NCBI GenBank assembly: GCA_964616835.1 | Contig: CAZTSG010000024.1 | Location: forward strand, 1-20,501 | Direction: 5' to 3' | DNA from: JAAOZP01 sp964616835 | Lineage (GTDB): Archaea > Thermoproteota > EX4484-205 > JAAOZP01 | DNA length: 20,501 nucleotides | In this document: positions 6,326-13,546 of the stretch, one piece after another | How the letters are laid out: every line of letters starts with the position of its first letter | Position numbering within the stretch: position 1 is the stretch's first letter | Position numbers and translations under genes: made by a program | Notes under the pieces: generated by a model | Told to the model about the DNA's origin: nothing | The model's input: only the letters and a program-made list of their open reading frames with translations | Database searches by the model: none

Positions 6326-6952
6326 GGCTGGTGGTGGCGGAGGGGGTGGAAACAGCTCAGCCTTTGTTTCTCTTCTGCGAATGATTGCACCTGCTAGACA
6401 TAATGCTCCTGACAGGAGTGCAAGCCAGAAGTTTATGGTGAACTGTGATACTACTCTTACTTTTATGGAGCCATTTATATGCGCAATCGGATAAAGGTTT
6501 ACAGTTAAGTATTGACTTGCGTAAGGCATCAGTGCTTCTCTCAAATCCGGAAGAACCTGATCCATGTAAGGAATTAAATGCATCAACGAGGGTACTACCG
6601 CTATAGCTCCAATCAGGATTAGTACTCCGAATCCTATTGGCGTTGTAAGGGGTCTAAGGTTGAGGAGCCTCCGCGACCATGTTTTTCCCCGTAGCAACGA
6701 GCCGGCGATTATCGTCGCCGACCCGAGGATGGCGAGTAGCCTCTCGGATATGAATAGAGCAGTCATAAGAGGCGAGGCCTCAATGATCTGTGAACCGAGA
6801 AGCTCAGCCTTGAAGTCGAAGGGTGAGAGGCCCACGTATAAAACTGGCTTGGAAGCCTCGCCTCCAATAAGCTCCCACCAGGCTCCGCTGATCAGGGATA
6901 CTATTAGAAAGAGCATCCCGCCGATTAAGTAGATTATCCTAAACTTCTCCAA
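6323..6952 (-). CDS. Four-TM membrane protein with polyproline C-terminus, unknown function
   Basis: A 209-residue protein with four predicted membrane helices at about 5-24, 66-87, 103-122 and 172-191. A loop of some 40 residues separates helices 1 and 2 and another of about 50 separates helices 3 and 4. After the last helix comes a basic stretch RRRETK and the tail ELFPPPPPPPA. An even number of helices with the basic stretch inside puts the tail in the cytosol. I do not recognise the family. Its ATG lies 6 bp after the stop of the gene upstream, so the two are one transcript and probably one complex. The polyproline end matches the surface protein at 2278-2655 although the rest is unrelated. 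Confidence 0.75.
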   Translation of the reverse strand: MEKFRIIYLIGGMLFLIVSLISGAWWELIGGEASKPVLYVGLSPFDFKAELLGSQIIEASPLMTALFISERLLAILGSATIIAGSLLRGKTWSRRLLNLRPLTTPIGFGVLILIGAIAVVPSLMHLIPYMDQVLPDLREALMPYASQYLTVNLYPIAHINGSIKVRVVSQFTINFWLALLSGALCLAGAIIRRRETKAELFPPPPPPPA

Positions 6953-6958
6953 TACTCG

Positions 6959-7471
6959 TCACCACGGGGACCATGAGCTGATGGATACGTTGAGAGGCAG
7001 TTCAGCCGAGTCTAGGACTAGAGTCGCTCCTCCAGAGATTTCTACAGGAAGCCTCTGAGAAACAAGTGTGGCAAGGTCTCTCTCAGTACCGCTTTCAAGC
7101 AAGAATGTAATAGTTACCCTCTCCTCCTCGTTTGGCTCTAATAAGAAGGGCGATTGGAGAGAGAACCTTCCCCTTACGTTCAACGATGGCGCGGATATTG
7201 TCCCAGTGGCTTCCTTCAACCCGATTCCCATACTTCCTGCATTATATACTCCTATGCTCAGCAAGTATGTGTTCCCAGCTATACTATAGTCAACGGAGGT
7301 TATGCGAAGCGAGCCCGGGTTGAAAGACCTTATGCTGGGGGGAATAGTTAAACTCGGCATTATGAAATTAAATAATGATCCCGAGGCAAGGTAGTAATAG
7401 GCTAATGGTACTAAAACTATGACGGCTGTAATGATTCTAAGCGACCATGCGAGAGTCCTCTCACTATTCAT
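6959..7471 (-). CDS. Membrane-anchored extracellular beta-sandwich protein, unknown function
   Basis: The frame extends to 7531, but the ATG at 7471 gives MNSERTLAWSLRIITAVIVL, a typical short basic N-terminus before one membrane helix, and has a TATA-like box 26 bp upstream. The 170-residue product has this N-terminal anchor (residues ~11-31), then an outer domain with alternating strands (LRITSVDYSI, TYLLSIGVYNAGSMGIGLKE, then EPNEEERVTITFLL). This pattern resembles LEA14/WHy-like or CARDB-like Ig folds. It ends in NVSISSWSPW without a second span. It is the first gene of a two-gene unit with the four-helix protein. Function unknown; a role in envelope structure or sensing is a guess. Confidence 0.7.
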   Translation of the reverse strand: MNSERTLAWSLRIITAVIVLVPLAYYYLASGSLFNFIMPSLTIPPSIRSFNPGSLRITSVDYSIAGNTYLLSIGVYNAGSMGIGLKEATGTISAPSLNVRGRFSLQSPFLLEPNEEERVTITFLLESGTERDLATLVSQRLPVEISGGATLVLDSAELPLNVSISSWSPW

Positions 7472-7491
7472 AGAGAAAAATTTGGTTAGGA

Positions 7492-7502
7492 AACTAATAA
7501 GT
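7492..7502 (-). promoter_or_regulatory. TATA-like box for the two-gene membrane unit
   Basis: On the minus strand ACTTATTAGTT is centred about 26 bp before the ATG at 7471, with no ribosome-binding motif between. It supports 7471 over the longer 7531 start. Confidence 0.45.
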
Positions 7503-7718
7503 ATTTGGCTGCAAGCATGCGATTTACACATTTATGGTTTACACGGGTTCTTCAACATCTGGTTATTGCTAAAATCGATTCTCCTTTCAACTCAGTAGAG
7601 GATTTCATGCCTATTTGCGTTTCCACAATCCAACTTGCAGCATCTTTAAGACTTGGTTAAGAGAATTGTGTACGCGGTCCCCGTCTGTATGTTCATGCTT
7701 CGCATGGGAGGTGCAAAG

Positions 7719-7727
7719 GTTTAATAC
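7719..7727 (+). promoter_or_regulatory. TATA-like box for the AN1/site-2-protease gene
   Basis: GGTTTAATAC lies about 29 bp before the ATG at 7753. No ribosome-binding motif is evident, so a leaderless or near-leaderless start is likely. Confidence 0.45.
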
Positions 7728-7752
7728 TGGTTTATAGCCATGGTGCTTAAAA

Positions 7753-8538
7753 ATGGTGAAATGTGAAGTATGCGGTTCAGAATTAAGCATGCCCTTCAAG
7801 TGTTCTTACTGCGGTGGCACTTTCTGCTCCTACCACAGGCTCCCGGAAGCACATAACTGTAAGATGCTGCACTTGTTGAAAATGCAAAAAACAGTGTATA
7901 GTGCCGTAGTCCCTCTTCAACCTAGGAGAAAAAACCGTATCTTAAAGACGAGTAAGGCTGAGATTACGCACTTGTTGGTAGCATGGCTTGCATTAACCCT
8001 GTGCTTCTCGATCAATGCTTTCAGATACGGTTCAATACTGTTGTTCTTCACATACCTGCTTGTAGTCGGGACAGGATTCGTATCACATGAGCTTGCTCAC
8101 AAATTTACTGCTCAGAAATACGGTTATTGGTCTGAATTCAGACTCTGGCCTTGGGGCCTAGCAATGGCGTTGCTCTCTTCCGTATTCACGCTCGGCTCAT
8201 TCATCTTCGCTGCTCCGGGTGCGACATACGTAGTGCCACGCTACAATGCATACGAATGGCCTGAGGTTTCTGAGAGAAAGAGAACGGGGGTGATATCTTT
8301 AGCTGGTCCATTGTCTAATGTTATATGGGCAGTTGTGTTCTTCTTATTAAGCAGGCTAAGCGGCTTGCCCAGTCTGATCGGCACCGTGGGTTTTCAAGTA
8401 AACCTTTGGCTCGCAGCTTTCAACATGATTCCATTGGGTGGTTTAGACGGTAGGAAGATCATGTCTTGGAGCATTACAGTATGGGCTGTAGTAGCGATTC
8501 CACTGTGGATTGCAGAAATAACCCTGATGATTTTTTAA
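7753..8538 (+). CDS. AN1-type zinc finger fused to a site-2 protease (M50)
   Basis: A 261-residue intramembrane metalloprotease with a cytosolic zinc finger. Residues 4-36 give a complete AN1 pattern: C4-x2-C7-x9-C17-x2-C20-x4-C25-x2-H28-x5-H34-x-C36. A basic linker (PRRKNRILK, 57-65) and membrane helices follow. HELAH at 112-116 is the zinc-binding HExxH. AGPLSN at 184-189 and NMIPLGGLDG at 224-233, with the third zinc ligand D232, are the conserved site-2-protease motifs. All catalytic residues are present. Family members cut membrane proteins within the bilayer; the substrate is unknown. The finger probably binds protein partners. It is expressed alone and its 3' end faces the MgtC-family gene with a shared hairpin between. 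Confidence 0.88.
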   Translation: MVKCEVCGSELSMPFKCSYCGGTFCSYHRLPEAHNCKMLHLLKMQKTVYSAVVPLQPRRKNRILKTSKAEITHLLVAWLALTLCFSINAFRYGSILLFFTYLLVVGTGFVSHELAHKFTAQKYGYWSEFRLWPWGLAMALLSSVFTLGSFIFAAPGATYVVPRYNAYEWPEVSERKRTGVISLAGPLSNVIWAVVFFLLSRLSGLPSLIGTVGFQVNLWLAAFNMIPLGGLDGRKIMSWSITVWAVVAIPLWIAEITLMIF

Positions 8539-8557
8539 AATTCTTCACAAATATATT

Positions 8558-8580
8558 AAAGCTAAGCTTTTTATTTCTGT
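8558..8580. terminator. Bidirectional hairpin terminator between convergent genes
   Basis: AAAGCT-A-AGCTTT (8558-8570) is a perfect inverted repeat followed on the plus strand by TTTTATTTCT. It sits in the 32 bp between two converging stop codons and abuts the minus-strand stop at 8571-8573. Confidence 0.4.
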
Positions 8581-8990
8581 CTTTGAACCCTTTTAATAAT
8601 TGATCTTGAAGACAATACTAGGAACACGAGCAGGGTTGCTGTTGTAGCCAGCAAGTGGTTTCCAATTCCTACTGCTAAGCCGATTGCAGCAGTAGCCCAC
8701 AGGCTTGCAGCGGTTGTTATTCCAACCACCTTGTCCTGCTCAGCGATTATTGCGCCGGCACCGATGAAGCCGATTCCTGCAACTATTCCGGAGGCTATCC
8801 TAGCGGGGTCAGTGCTGAACTCTCGTGAGACGATGGTGAACAAGCATGATCCGAAGCAGACGAGCATATGCGTTCTCAACCCTGCTGGCTTATGGGCTTT
8901 CTCTCTTTCTAAACCCACAATCGCTCCGAAGACTATTGCTAATACAAGATTTAGAATTGGCTCAACGGCCTCTATAGCTATGGCTATCAT
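8571..8990 (-). CDS. MgtC/SapB-family membrane protein
   Basis: A 139-residue hydrophobic protein with the conserved MgtC/SapB core: VFGAIVGLEREKAHKPAGLRT (about residues 20-40), LVCFGSCLFTI, then ARIASGIVAGIGFIGAGAII (63-82) and GITTAASLWATAAIGLAVG (about 89-107). Four to five membrane helices are expected. It has only the membrane domain, without the C-terminal soluble domain of Salmonella MgtC. In bacteria MgtC is tied to growth at low magnesium and control of the F-type ATP synthase; the archaeal role is not known. It has a TATA-like box about 31 bp upstream and forms a single-gene unit. The MgtE-type transporter 3-4 kb away is a possible functional link. Confidence 0.88.
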   Translation of the reverse strand: MIAIAIEAVEPILNLVLAIVFGAIVGLEREKAHKPAGLRTHMLVCFGSCLFTIVSREFSTDPARIASGIVAGIGFIGAGAIIAEQDKVVGITTAASLWATAAIGLAVGIGNHLLATTATLLVFLVLSSRSIIKRVQRQK

Positions 8991-9015
8991 AAGCTACTGG
9001 TGGAAAAGTGAAAGA

Positions 9016-9026
9016 TGTTTTTAAAG
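9016..9026 (-). promoter_or_regulatory. TATA-like box of the MgtC-family gene
   Basis: Minus-strand CTTTAAAAAC is centred about 31 bp before the ATG at 8990, giving a leader of a few bases at most. Confidence 0.45.
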
Positions 9027-9082
9027 ATTCTTCAGAATCAATCGGGATTCAGCTAGGTCTACCAACGGCTTTCTCCTGCAAT

Positions 9083-9091
9083 ATTTTAATA
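9083..9091 (+). promoter_or_regulatory. TATA-like box of the glycosylase/radical SAM operon
   Basis: TTTTAATAC is about 36 bp before the ATG at 9124, implying a leader of roughly ten bases. It is divergent from the MgtC-family promoter, with about 60 bp between the two boxes. Confidence 0.4.
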
Positions 9092-9123
9092 CTGAGGAAA
9101 GTACACTATTCCAATACGCTGTT

Positions 9124-10050
9124 ATGAATACGAGCTACAAGAGACTGGAGTCTTGGGACGATTTCAATCTGGCTTTATCTCTTAAGGCTAGTTTTTCGCT
9201 CCCCCTCTTCAAGAACCTGAACCCCAATACTTTCGTCAAAATATATGGCCATGGCTCTGGAATGGTTTTCAAAACAGACGGTAAGTCCACTTACTACCGT
9301 GGGTGCAGTCTTAGAGAAGCACTGGTTTTAAGCGGGGCTTGGTTTAACCCTCTGGAAAACGCGAAGAAGCTGAGTAGGAGGAGAGCCTCATACATCTACA
9401 GGTTCTGGGAGGCCTTCCAGGGTTTAAGCATAGCAGTCAATCCTTGGGACTTGAGAGCAATGCTTTACTCAATCTTCCTGTCTAAGAATACGCGTTACCA
9501 CGTTAACACTGTAAAGTGGCTTCGCGACATGGTTGCTGAGGCCGGCGACGAGGATGGACTTGCCTCCTTAGACCCGAGGGCTTTTGGAGGGAGCTACCAG
9601 CTTTATCAACTGGCTGAGATTAAACATAGGCTAGACGAGGCGTTAAGCGAAGTACGCTCTGGGCTCAAATCGCTCGGTTCAGAAAAAGCTTTTGCAAGAG
9701 TGAAGGCAGGGCTCCTCCCATTACCCTACGTAGGCTCTAAGACTGTTCACGCATTCGGCCTATTCTGCTTGGGTCTAACCTATCTTGCGCCAGCGGACAG
9801 GCACTTAGTTTCAATCGCTAAGTCAATCGGGGTTATAGACGATGACGCTGAGACGCCTAAAAAGAAACTCTGCCTGAAATACGATTGCTCCACGGATCAT
9901 AGTGGATGCCCGATTTTTGAGAAATGCTTGACAGCCATTTTGACGAAGGGTTTTGGAGCCATGGCCGGTTGGCTTCAGACAGCAACCTACTTATACGGCG
10001 CCCTATACTTAAGTAGAGGGTTTGACCCGATTAATCTGCTTAAAAAATGA
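9124..10050 (+). CDS. HhH-GPD DNA glycosylase-like protein with four-Cys cluster motif
   Basis: A 308-residue protein. Residues 105-135 resemble the first helical part of HhH-GPD glycosylases (NPWDLRAMLYSIFLSKNTRY). Residues 196-212 give the helix-hairpin-helix LLPLPYVGSKTVHAF, with K206 at the position of the bifunctional lyase lysine. D225 in PADRHLVSIA matches the essential GPD aspartate. C-terminal cysteines C250-x4-C255-x6-C262-x5-C268 lie where endonuclease III/MutY hold a [4Fe-4S] cluster, but the usual spacing is x6, x2, x5. It would remove a damaged or modified base and perhaps cut the strand. The N-terminal ~100 residues resemble the wing domain of OGG1/AlkA-type enzymes only loosely. 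Its stop overlaps the start of the radical SAM gene (ATGA), so the two are translationally coupled. Confidence 0.7.
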   Translation: MNTSYKRLESWDDFNLALSLKASFSLPLFKNLNPNTFVKIYGHGSGMVFKTDGKSTYYRGCSLREALVLSGAWFNPLENAKKLSRRRASYIYRFWEAFQGLSIAVNPWDLRAMLYSIFLSKNTRYHVNTVKWLRDMVAEAGDEDGLASLDPRAFGGSYQLYQLAEIKHRLDEALSEVRSGLKSLGSEKAFARVKAGLLPLPYVGSKTVHAFGLFCLGLTYLAPADRHLVSIAKSIGVIDDDAETPKKKLCLKYDCSTDHSGCPIFEKCLTAILTKGFGAMAGWLQTATYLYGALYLSRGFDPINLLKK

Positions 10051-10844
10051 GCATTATAACGCCGGGCTATGATCCGATTAAGCTTACAGACGTTGTGAGA
10101 AAATTCGCTACCAAGGTGAGTCTGGAAGGCGTTGAGGAGCGTCGCTACTACAGGTTTAGAGGTGGAAGATGGTATGGCGGCATAGCTACTGCGGATGTTG
10201 TGGGGTGTAACTTGAGATGCGGCTTCTGCTGGAGCTGGAGGGAGGCTAGCCACAGGATGGCTGAGGGGTTTTTCTGTAAGCCGGAGGAGGTTTTCAAGAG
10301 GCTTGTGAACATAGCTGAGTCGCGTGGCTATGGGGCAGTCAGGCTGAGCGGCGGGGAACCTACAATATCTAGAAAACATGTTCTAACGCTATTGGAACTG
10401 TTTAGGAATACTCGCTACACTTTCATACTCGAGACAAACGGTATCCTAATAGGTGCAGACAGTACTTACGCTAAGGAGCTTGAAGATTACGATAACTTGA
10501 TTGTTAGAGTTTCTATCAAGGGAGCGAGCGAAGAAGAGTTTCATACGCTTACGTTAGCGGAGCCTGTTTTCTTCGAATACCAGTTGAAAGCTTTAAAAAA
10601 CCTTGTAGATGCTGGACTGGAACCGGGTAGACGTGTTTACCCTGCTGTTATGCTGAGCTTCAGCAATAGAGAGACTTACAGGATTCTTAAAGACAGGTTG
10701 ACGGAGATGCATCCAGCGCTATCTAAAGAAATAGACGAGGAGTACGTAATACTCTATCCGCATGTGGTCGAGCTCTTGAAAAAGAGGAAGCTAAGTCCTA
10801 GGATAGCTTACACGCCTGAGGGTATTCCTGCGTCTATGATATAG
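10047..10844 (+). CDS. Radical SAM protein
   Basis: A 265-residue radical S-adenosylmethionine enzyme. C54-x3-C58-x2-C61 in VVGCNLRCGFCWSWR binds the [4Fe-4S] cluster, RLSGGEPT (99-106) is the SAM-binding GGEP motif, and ILETNG (about 126-131) continues the half-barrel. A strand-helix repeat runs to about residue 230. There is no second cysteine cluster of the SPASM type. It resembles an archaeal group of predicted Fe-S oxidoreductases of unknown substrate (COG5014-like; that placement is from memory of the CWSW motif region). Its ATG overlaps the glycosylase stop by 4 bp. Its last 11 bp overlap the end of the opposing PhoU-TrkA_C gene. Confidence 0.85.
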   Translation: MSIITPGYDPIKLTDVVRKFATKVSLEGVEERRYYRFRGGRWYGGIATADVVGCNLRCGFCWSWREASHRMAEGFFCKPEEVFKRLVNIAESRGYGAVRLSGGEPTISRKHVLTLLELFRNTRYTFILETNGILIGADSTYAKELEDYDNLIVRVSIKGASEEEFHTLTLAEPVFFEYQLKALKNLVDAGLEPGRRVYPAVMLSFSNRETYRILKDRLTEMHPALSKEIDEEYVILYPHVVELLKKRKLSPRIAYTPEGIPASMI

Positions 10845-11454
10845 GGTCCCCTGCTTGATCCGATTTTCCAAACTCGTTCGGGGAAGCTAGTTTTTTAAGG
10901 TTCTCCTCTCCCTCAGCATATCCGAAGGCTATTATGGTGTCTCCCGCGTTTATCTCTAAGTCTGGCCTGGGCCGTATGTATTTGTCTCCTCTCTTTATGG
11001 CTAGGACCCGCATGCCTGTCTCTTCCGGAATCCTTGCTTCTTGAAGCTTCTTCCTGACCAACGGCGAATTCTCAGAAACATTAACGTATGTCACAGTTTC
11101 GTCAGCCTCCTCTATTACGAGCTTCATTACGGGATGGGGCTCTATTCCTCTCAAAACCGTCTCAGCTATTTCGGCGGCAGCGTCAGCTATTTCCTCCGTC
11201 ACAACGCCCAGCCTTATGAGGCCTAGAATACCTTTTGCCTCTTCCTCTTTGAATCTGCTCAGTAAAACTGCCATCTCATATTCGGTATGCAGCTTGTCAA
11301 CATACTCCTCCAACCTATGTACGCTTTCAGCCAGCTCTCTACTGTTCAGCAATAATGCGGAGTAAGCCAGGTCGATCATAAGTTCGGAAGTATCTTTGAG
11401 CTCAACGAATTTTTCAACGATTTCTTTAAACCTTTCTTGACTATCCTGCTGCAT
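10834..11454 (-). CDS. PhoU-TrkA_C domain protein (distal paralogue)
   Basis: A 206-residue cytosolic protein. Residues 1-105 form a PhoU-like helical bundle (LKDTSELMIDLAYSALLLNS, then EEIADAAAEIAETVLRGIEPHP). Residues 118-195 form a TrkA_C/RCK_C regulatory domain (NSPLVRKKLQEARIPEETG, RVLAIKRGDKYI, then PDLEINAGDTIIAFG). RCK_C domains bind small ligands and gate cation transporters, so this protein likely regulates the MgtE-type carrier two genes upstream. Its start overlaps the preceding paralogue by 14 bp, indicating coupled translation; its 3' end overlaps the radical SAM gene by 11 bp. The pair probably arose by duplication and may act as a heteromer. Confidence 0.85.
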   Translation of the reverse strand: MQQDSQERFKEIVEKFVELKDTSELMIDLAYSALLLNSRELAESVHRLEEYVDKLHTEYEMAVLLSRFKEEEAKGILGLIRLGVVTEEIADAAAEIAETVLRGIEPHPVMKLVIEEADETVTYVNVSENSPLVRKKLQEARIPEETGMRVLAIKRGDKYIRPRPDLEINAGDTIIAFGYAEGEENLKKLASPNEFGKSDQAGDPIS

Positions 11455-12070
11455 CCTCTTTCACTCCCACTATTCTTCTTATTTTCCCTTCCGCAATCTC
11501 TCTGAACTTGCTTATTCCCAAACGGGTTCCTCGCGCAATTAGAATGTCTCCGGATAGGATTTTCTCATCATTACTTGGGTTTACTATCCAGTCGCCGCCT
11601 CGACGAATGGCTATTATGTCAACTCCTATTCTTCCGGTAAGATTAAGTTTCCCAATCTTCTTACCGGTCATTACAGATTTTTCGCCGACTATTGCTCTTG
11701 CTATATGCTCCTCAACCTTTTCAAAAATCTCAGTAACAATAGGGTGTATGCCTATGTTCTGCTTAACTATCACAGCAATATCTGCTGCCGCATCCGATAT
11801 TTTGTCTGTTGCTCCCGCAACTTTTGCGACGCCAGCTAAAGCCTCCGCGTCTTCCGCGTCTCTTGCAGCTATCATGATCGTCATATCCAATAAGTATGCG
11901 AGAGTATCGACCTTCTTCTCAAGCTCCAACACTTCTTCCGCGAGATCCTTATCGTTGAAGAGGGCTGCAGAGTAGGCTAAGTCTATCATCAACCCTGAGA
12001 GGTTTTTCATTTCTAAGAGTATTTCCCGAACAGGCTTTGGCTTATACTCTACTTTCTCGAATTCAGACAT
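11441..12070 (-). CDS. PhoU-TrkA_C domain protein (proximal paralogue)
   Basis: A 209-residue paralogue of the next gene with the same order: PhoU-like bundle at about 10-110 (MKNLSGLMIDLAYSAALFND, then DKISDAAADIAVIVKQNIGI) and TrkA_C domain at about 125-200 (KKIGKLNLTGRIGVDIIAIR, ILSGDILIARG). Proteins with this two-domain layout are encoded beside MgtE-like or Trk-like transporters in many archaea and are taken as their cytosolic regulators. It lies 60 bp downstream of the transporter. A weak TATA-like ACTTATT on the minus strand near 12089-12095 might give it its own promoter as well as read-through from the transporter. Confidence 0.85.
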   Translation of the reverse strand: MSEFEKVEYKPKPVREILLEMKNLSGLMIDLAYSAALFNDKDLAEEVLELEKKVDTLAYLLDMTIMIAARDAEDAEALAGVAKVAGATDKISDAAADIAVIVKQNIGIHPIVTEIFEKVEEHIARAIVGEKSVMTGKKIGKLNLTGRIGVDIIAIRRGGDWIVNPSNDEKILSGDILIARGTRLGISKFREIAEGKIRRIVGVKEDAAG

Positions 12071-12130
12071 TTCGTTTTAAACTTTCTGAATAAGTATGTC
12101 AGGGCGAGTTTTAAATCTTATTCCCGAGAA

Positions 12131-13435
12131 TCAGCCAAGTAGGAGAAGAGCTATAAGTAGGGCTATAGACGTAATGCTGTCGGCGAGAGAGCTTTCAATA
12201 GGTATTTCAAAGTTATCTGGGTCAAAACCCTTTTTATAAGTAAGTATTGCAACCTCGTAAGATACCACTACTATGAGTGATGCAGCTATCAGGTTGGTTA
12301 GGAGAAGTAGGGCTGTGAATCTAAGGAAGCTATTGAGAGCAAATGCCCCTTGGATTGTTAAAGATAACGCTGAGTAAATGCAGTACATGATTATAGAAGC
12401 CATCCACGCTCCAAGAATCTCTAAATGATGATTCCTTATCGATGAGAAAGAGGGTTTTAAGACACCTAATGCAAGCTTCGTAGTAAGAGTTGAACCAACG
12501 ATTGATCCGACATCGCCGATAGTATCTATAAGGGCTGGGTAGACAGTGTATATTTCTCTCCTCTCTTTGACTTTTTCAGCTATTTCTCCAAAAGTCGACC
12601 CGGCTACGTTTATGATGAAAGAGACTAGGACTATTGTGAGAAAAGCCTCCTTTAAGGTTTCCACGAATTCCTCCTCTCTAAAATTCCTAATAATGGAATA
12701 CGTTGTGTAAAATAGTAGTGTTAAGCTTACGAGGATTAGCAAGCATTTCCCAGTAGAATCGCTGAAGGCGAAAACATTCAGCGTCATAACGTAAAGGAAG
12801 GTTATTAGTAGATCCGCTATCGTGGATTCTACGGGATACAATACAATATCTGGGTCCAGACCATGTTTGAAAGAGAGGAAGGCAGTTGTCATTGCGAGTG
12901 GAGATATGACGACTATCGACATAGTCATTGTCGACACCACTACGATAAGAATGTTAAGGAAATCGGTATTCAAACAGCCGCGGGACCAAGCGAATAGAGT
13001 TGCAGCGACCAACCCCATTAAAACGCTTGCTTCAAAAGTCAAGACAACGATTGCATTAAACAATAGGTAAAAGCTCCTAGTGTTTTTTAAAAAGCTTGGC
13101 CGTATGGTTCCGAGATGCAACCCGGTGCTTAGGCGGCCGCAGAACAATCCTCCTATAACGCCCCTTGCACTCAAGATCGGAGGGTAGGCGATGAAAGCCC
13201 ATGGAAACATTTGGAAAATCCCTAGGAAGTAAGCAACAACCGTGCCCGCAACGATTCCGAAAATATTGAAGGCATATGCCATTAAAGACTGCTTCAGATT
13301 AACGATAAAATCTCTGAAACCTGTTTTCTTACGAGGCGTGTTTATCGATGGGCGACGCGGTGGAGAGCTTGCTGCAAATAAGGCTGTGGCTGCGCATCTG
13401 TTTCCGAGAATGTTGGTTAGTCTCATCCGAAACAC
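12131..13435 (-). CDS. MgtE/SLC41-type divalent cation transporter
   Basis: A two-repeat MgtE membrane-domain protein (SLC41 layout) without the cytosolic N and CBS domains of bacterial MgtE. Repeat one has PPILSARGVIGGLFCGRLST (85-104) and later GLDPDIVLYPVESTIADLL. Repeat two has PALIDTIGDVGSIVGSTLTT and GFDPDNFEIPIESSLADSIT; these paired P...G-D and P-ES motifs line the Mg2+ pathway. About ten helices are expected, and it likely moves Mg2+ or a related cation. The 5' end is uncertain: the frame opens with GTG at 13435 (ATG at 13426), yet the best ribosome-binding site and promoter serve an out-of-frame ATG at 13460. The first ~38 residues (Ala/Ser/Pro/Arg-rich) look like wrong-frame text. 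It is the first gene of a unit with the two PhoU-TrkA_C genes. Confidence 0.85.
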   Translation of the reverse strand: MFRMRLTNILGNRCAATALFAASSPPRRPSINTPRKKTGFRDFIVNLKQSLMAYAFNIFGIVAGTVVAYFLGIFQMFPWAFIAYPPILSARGVIGGLFCGRLSTGLHLGTIRPSFLKNTRSFYLLFNAIVVLTFEASVLMGLVAATLFAWSRGCLNTDFLNILIVVVSTMTMSIVVISPLAMTTAFLSFKHGLDPDIVLYPVESTIADLLITFLYVMTLNVFAFSDSTGKCLLILVSLTLLFYTTYSIIRNFREEEFVETLKEAFLTIVLVSFIINVAGSTFGEIAEKVKERREIYTVYPALIDTIGDVGSIVGSTLTTKLALGVLKPSFSSIRNHHLEILGAWMASIIMYCIYSALSLTIQGAFALNSFLRFTALLLLTNLIAASLIVVVSYEVAILTYKKGFDPDNFEIPIESSLADSITSIALLIALLLLG

Positions 13436-13460
13436 CTTCCGCCTCTTCTTTGTTATCCAT
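13329..13460 (-). other. 43-codon frame at the transporter's real start signal
   Basis: ATG at 13460 is preceded by AGGGTGAGG, four bases away, and by a TATA-like box about 45 bp upstream, a better start context than any in the transporter frame. It reads MDNKEEAEGVSDETNQHSRK, an acidic N-terminus like that of the adjacent regulators, and stops at 13329-13331. Either this is the true transporter N-terminus with a frameshift between about 13340 and 13430, or it is a short upstream reading frame overlapping the transporter start. Confidence 0.5.
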
Positions 13461-13499
13461 AGTCCTCACCCTGTTACTTAGAGCTGCAGGTGTTTTAAC

Positions 13500-13510
13500 T
13501 GTTTAAAATA
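13500..13510 (-). promoter_or_regulatory. TATA-like box of the cation transporter operon
   Basis: Minus-strand TATTTTAAAC is about 45 bp before the ATG at 13460, placing the transcript start near 13480 with a short leader that contains the GGTGAGG ribosome-binding site. Confidence 0.5.
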
Positions 13511-13531
13511 CTTTTCTACTAGTTATTTTCT

Positions 13532-13546
13532 TCGACCCTCGGTCGA
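13532..13546. promoter_or_regulatory. Inverted repeat upstream of the transporter promoter
   Basis: TCGACC-CTC-GGTCGA is a perfect 6-bp dyad lying about 22-36 bp upstream of the transporter TATA box. The position suits a regulator-binding site. A second dyad, TTTCGA-A-TCGAAA, lies at 13592-13604. No regulator gene is adjacent. Confidence 0.35.

Noticed and set aside
7691..7709. CATGC-TTC-GCATG dyad before the AN1/protease gene as an operator
   Set aside because: Only a 5-bp stem; expected often by chance in this much sequence.
9987..10379. 130-residue minus-strand frame
   Set aside because: Antisense to the radical SAM gene, whose CxxxCxxC and GGEP motifs are unambiguous.
11508..11975. 155-residue plus-strand frame
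   Set aside because: Antisense shadow of the PhoU-TrkA_C gene; Ser/Ala/Ile-rich text without motifs.
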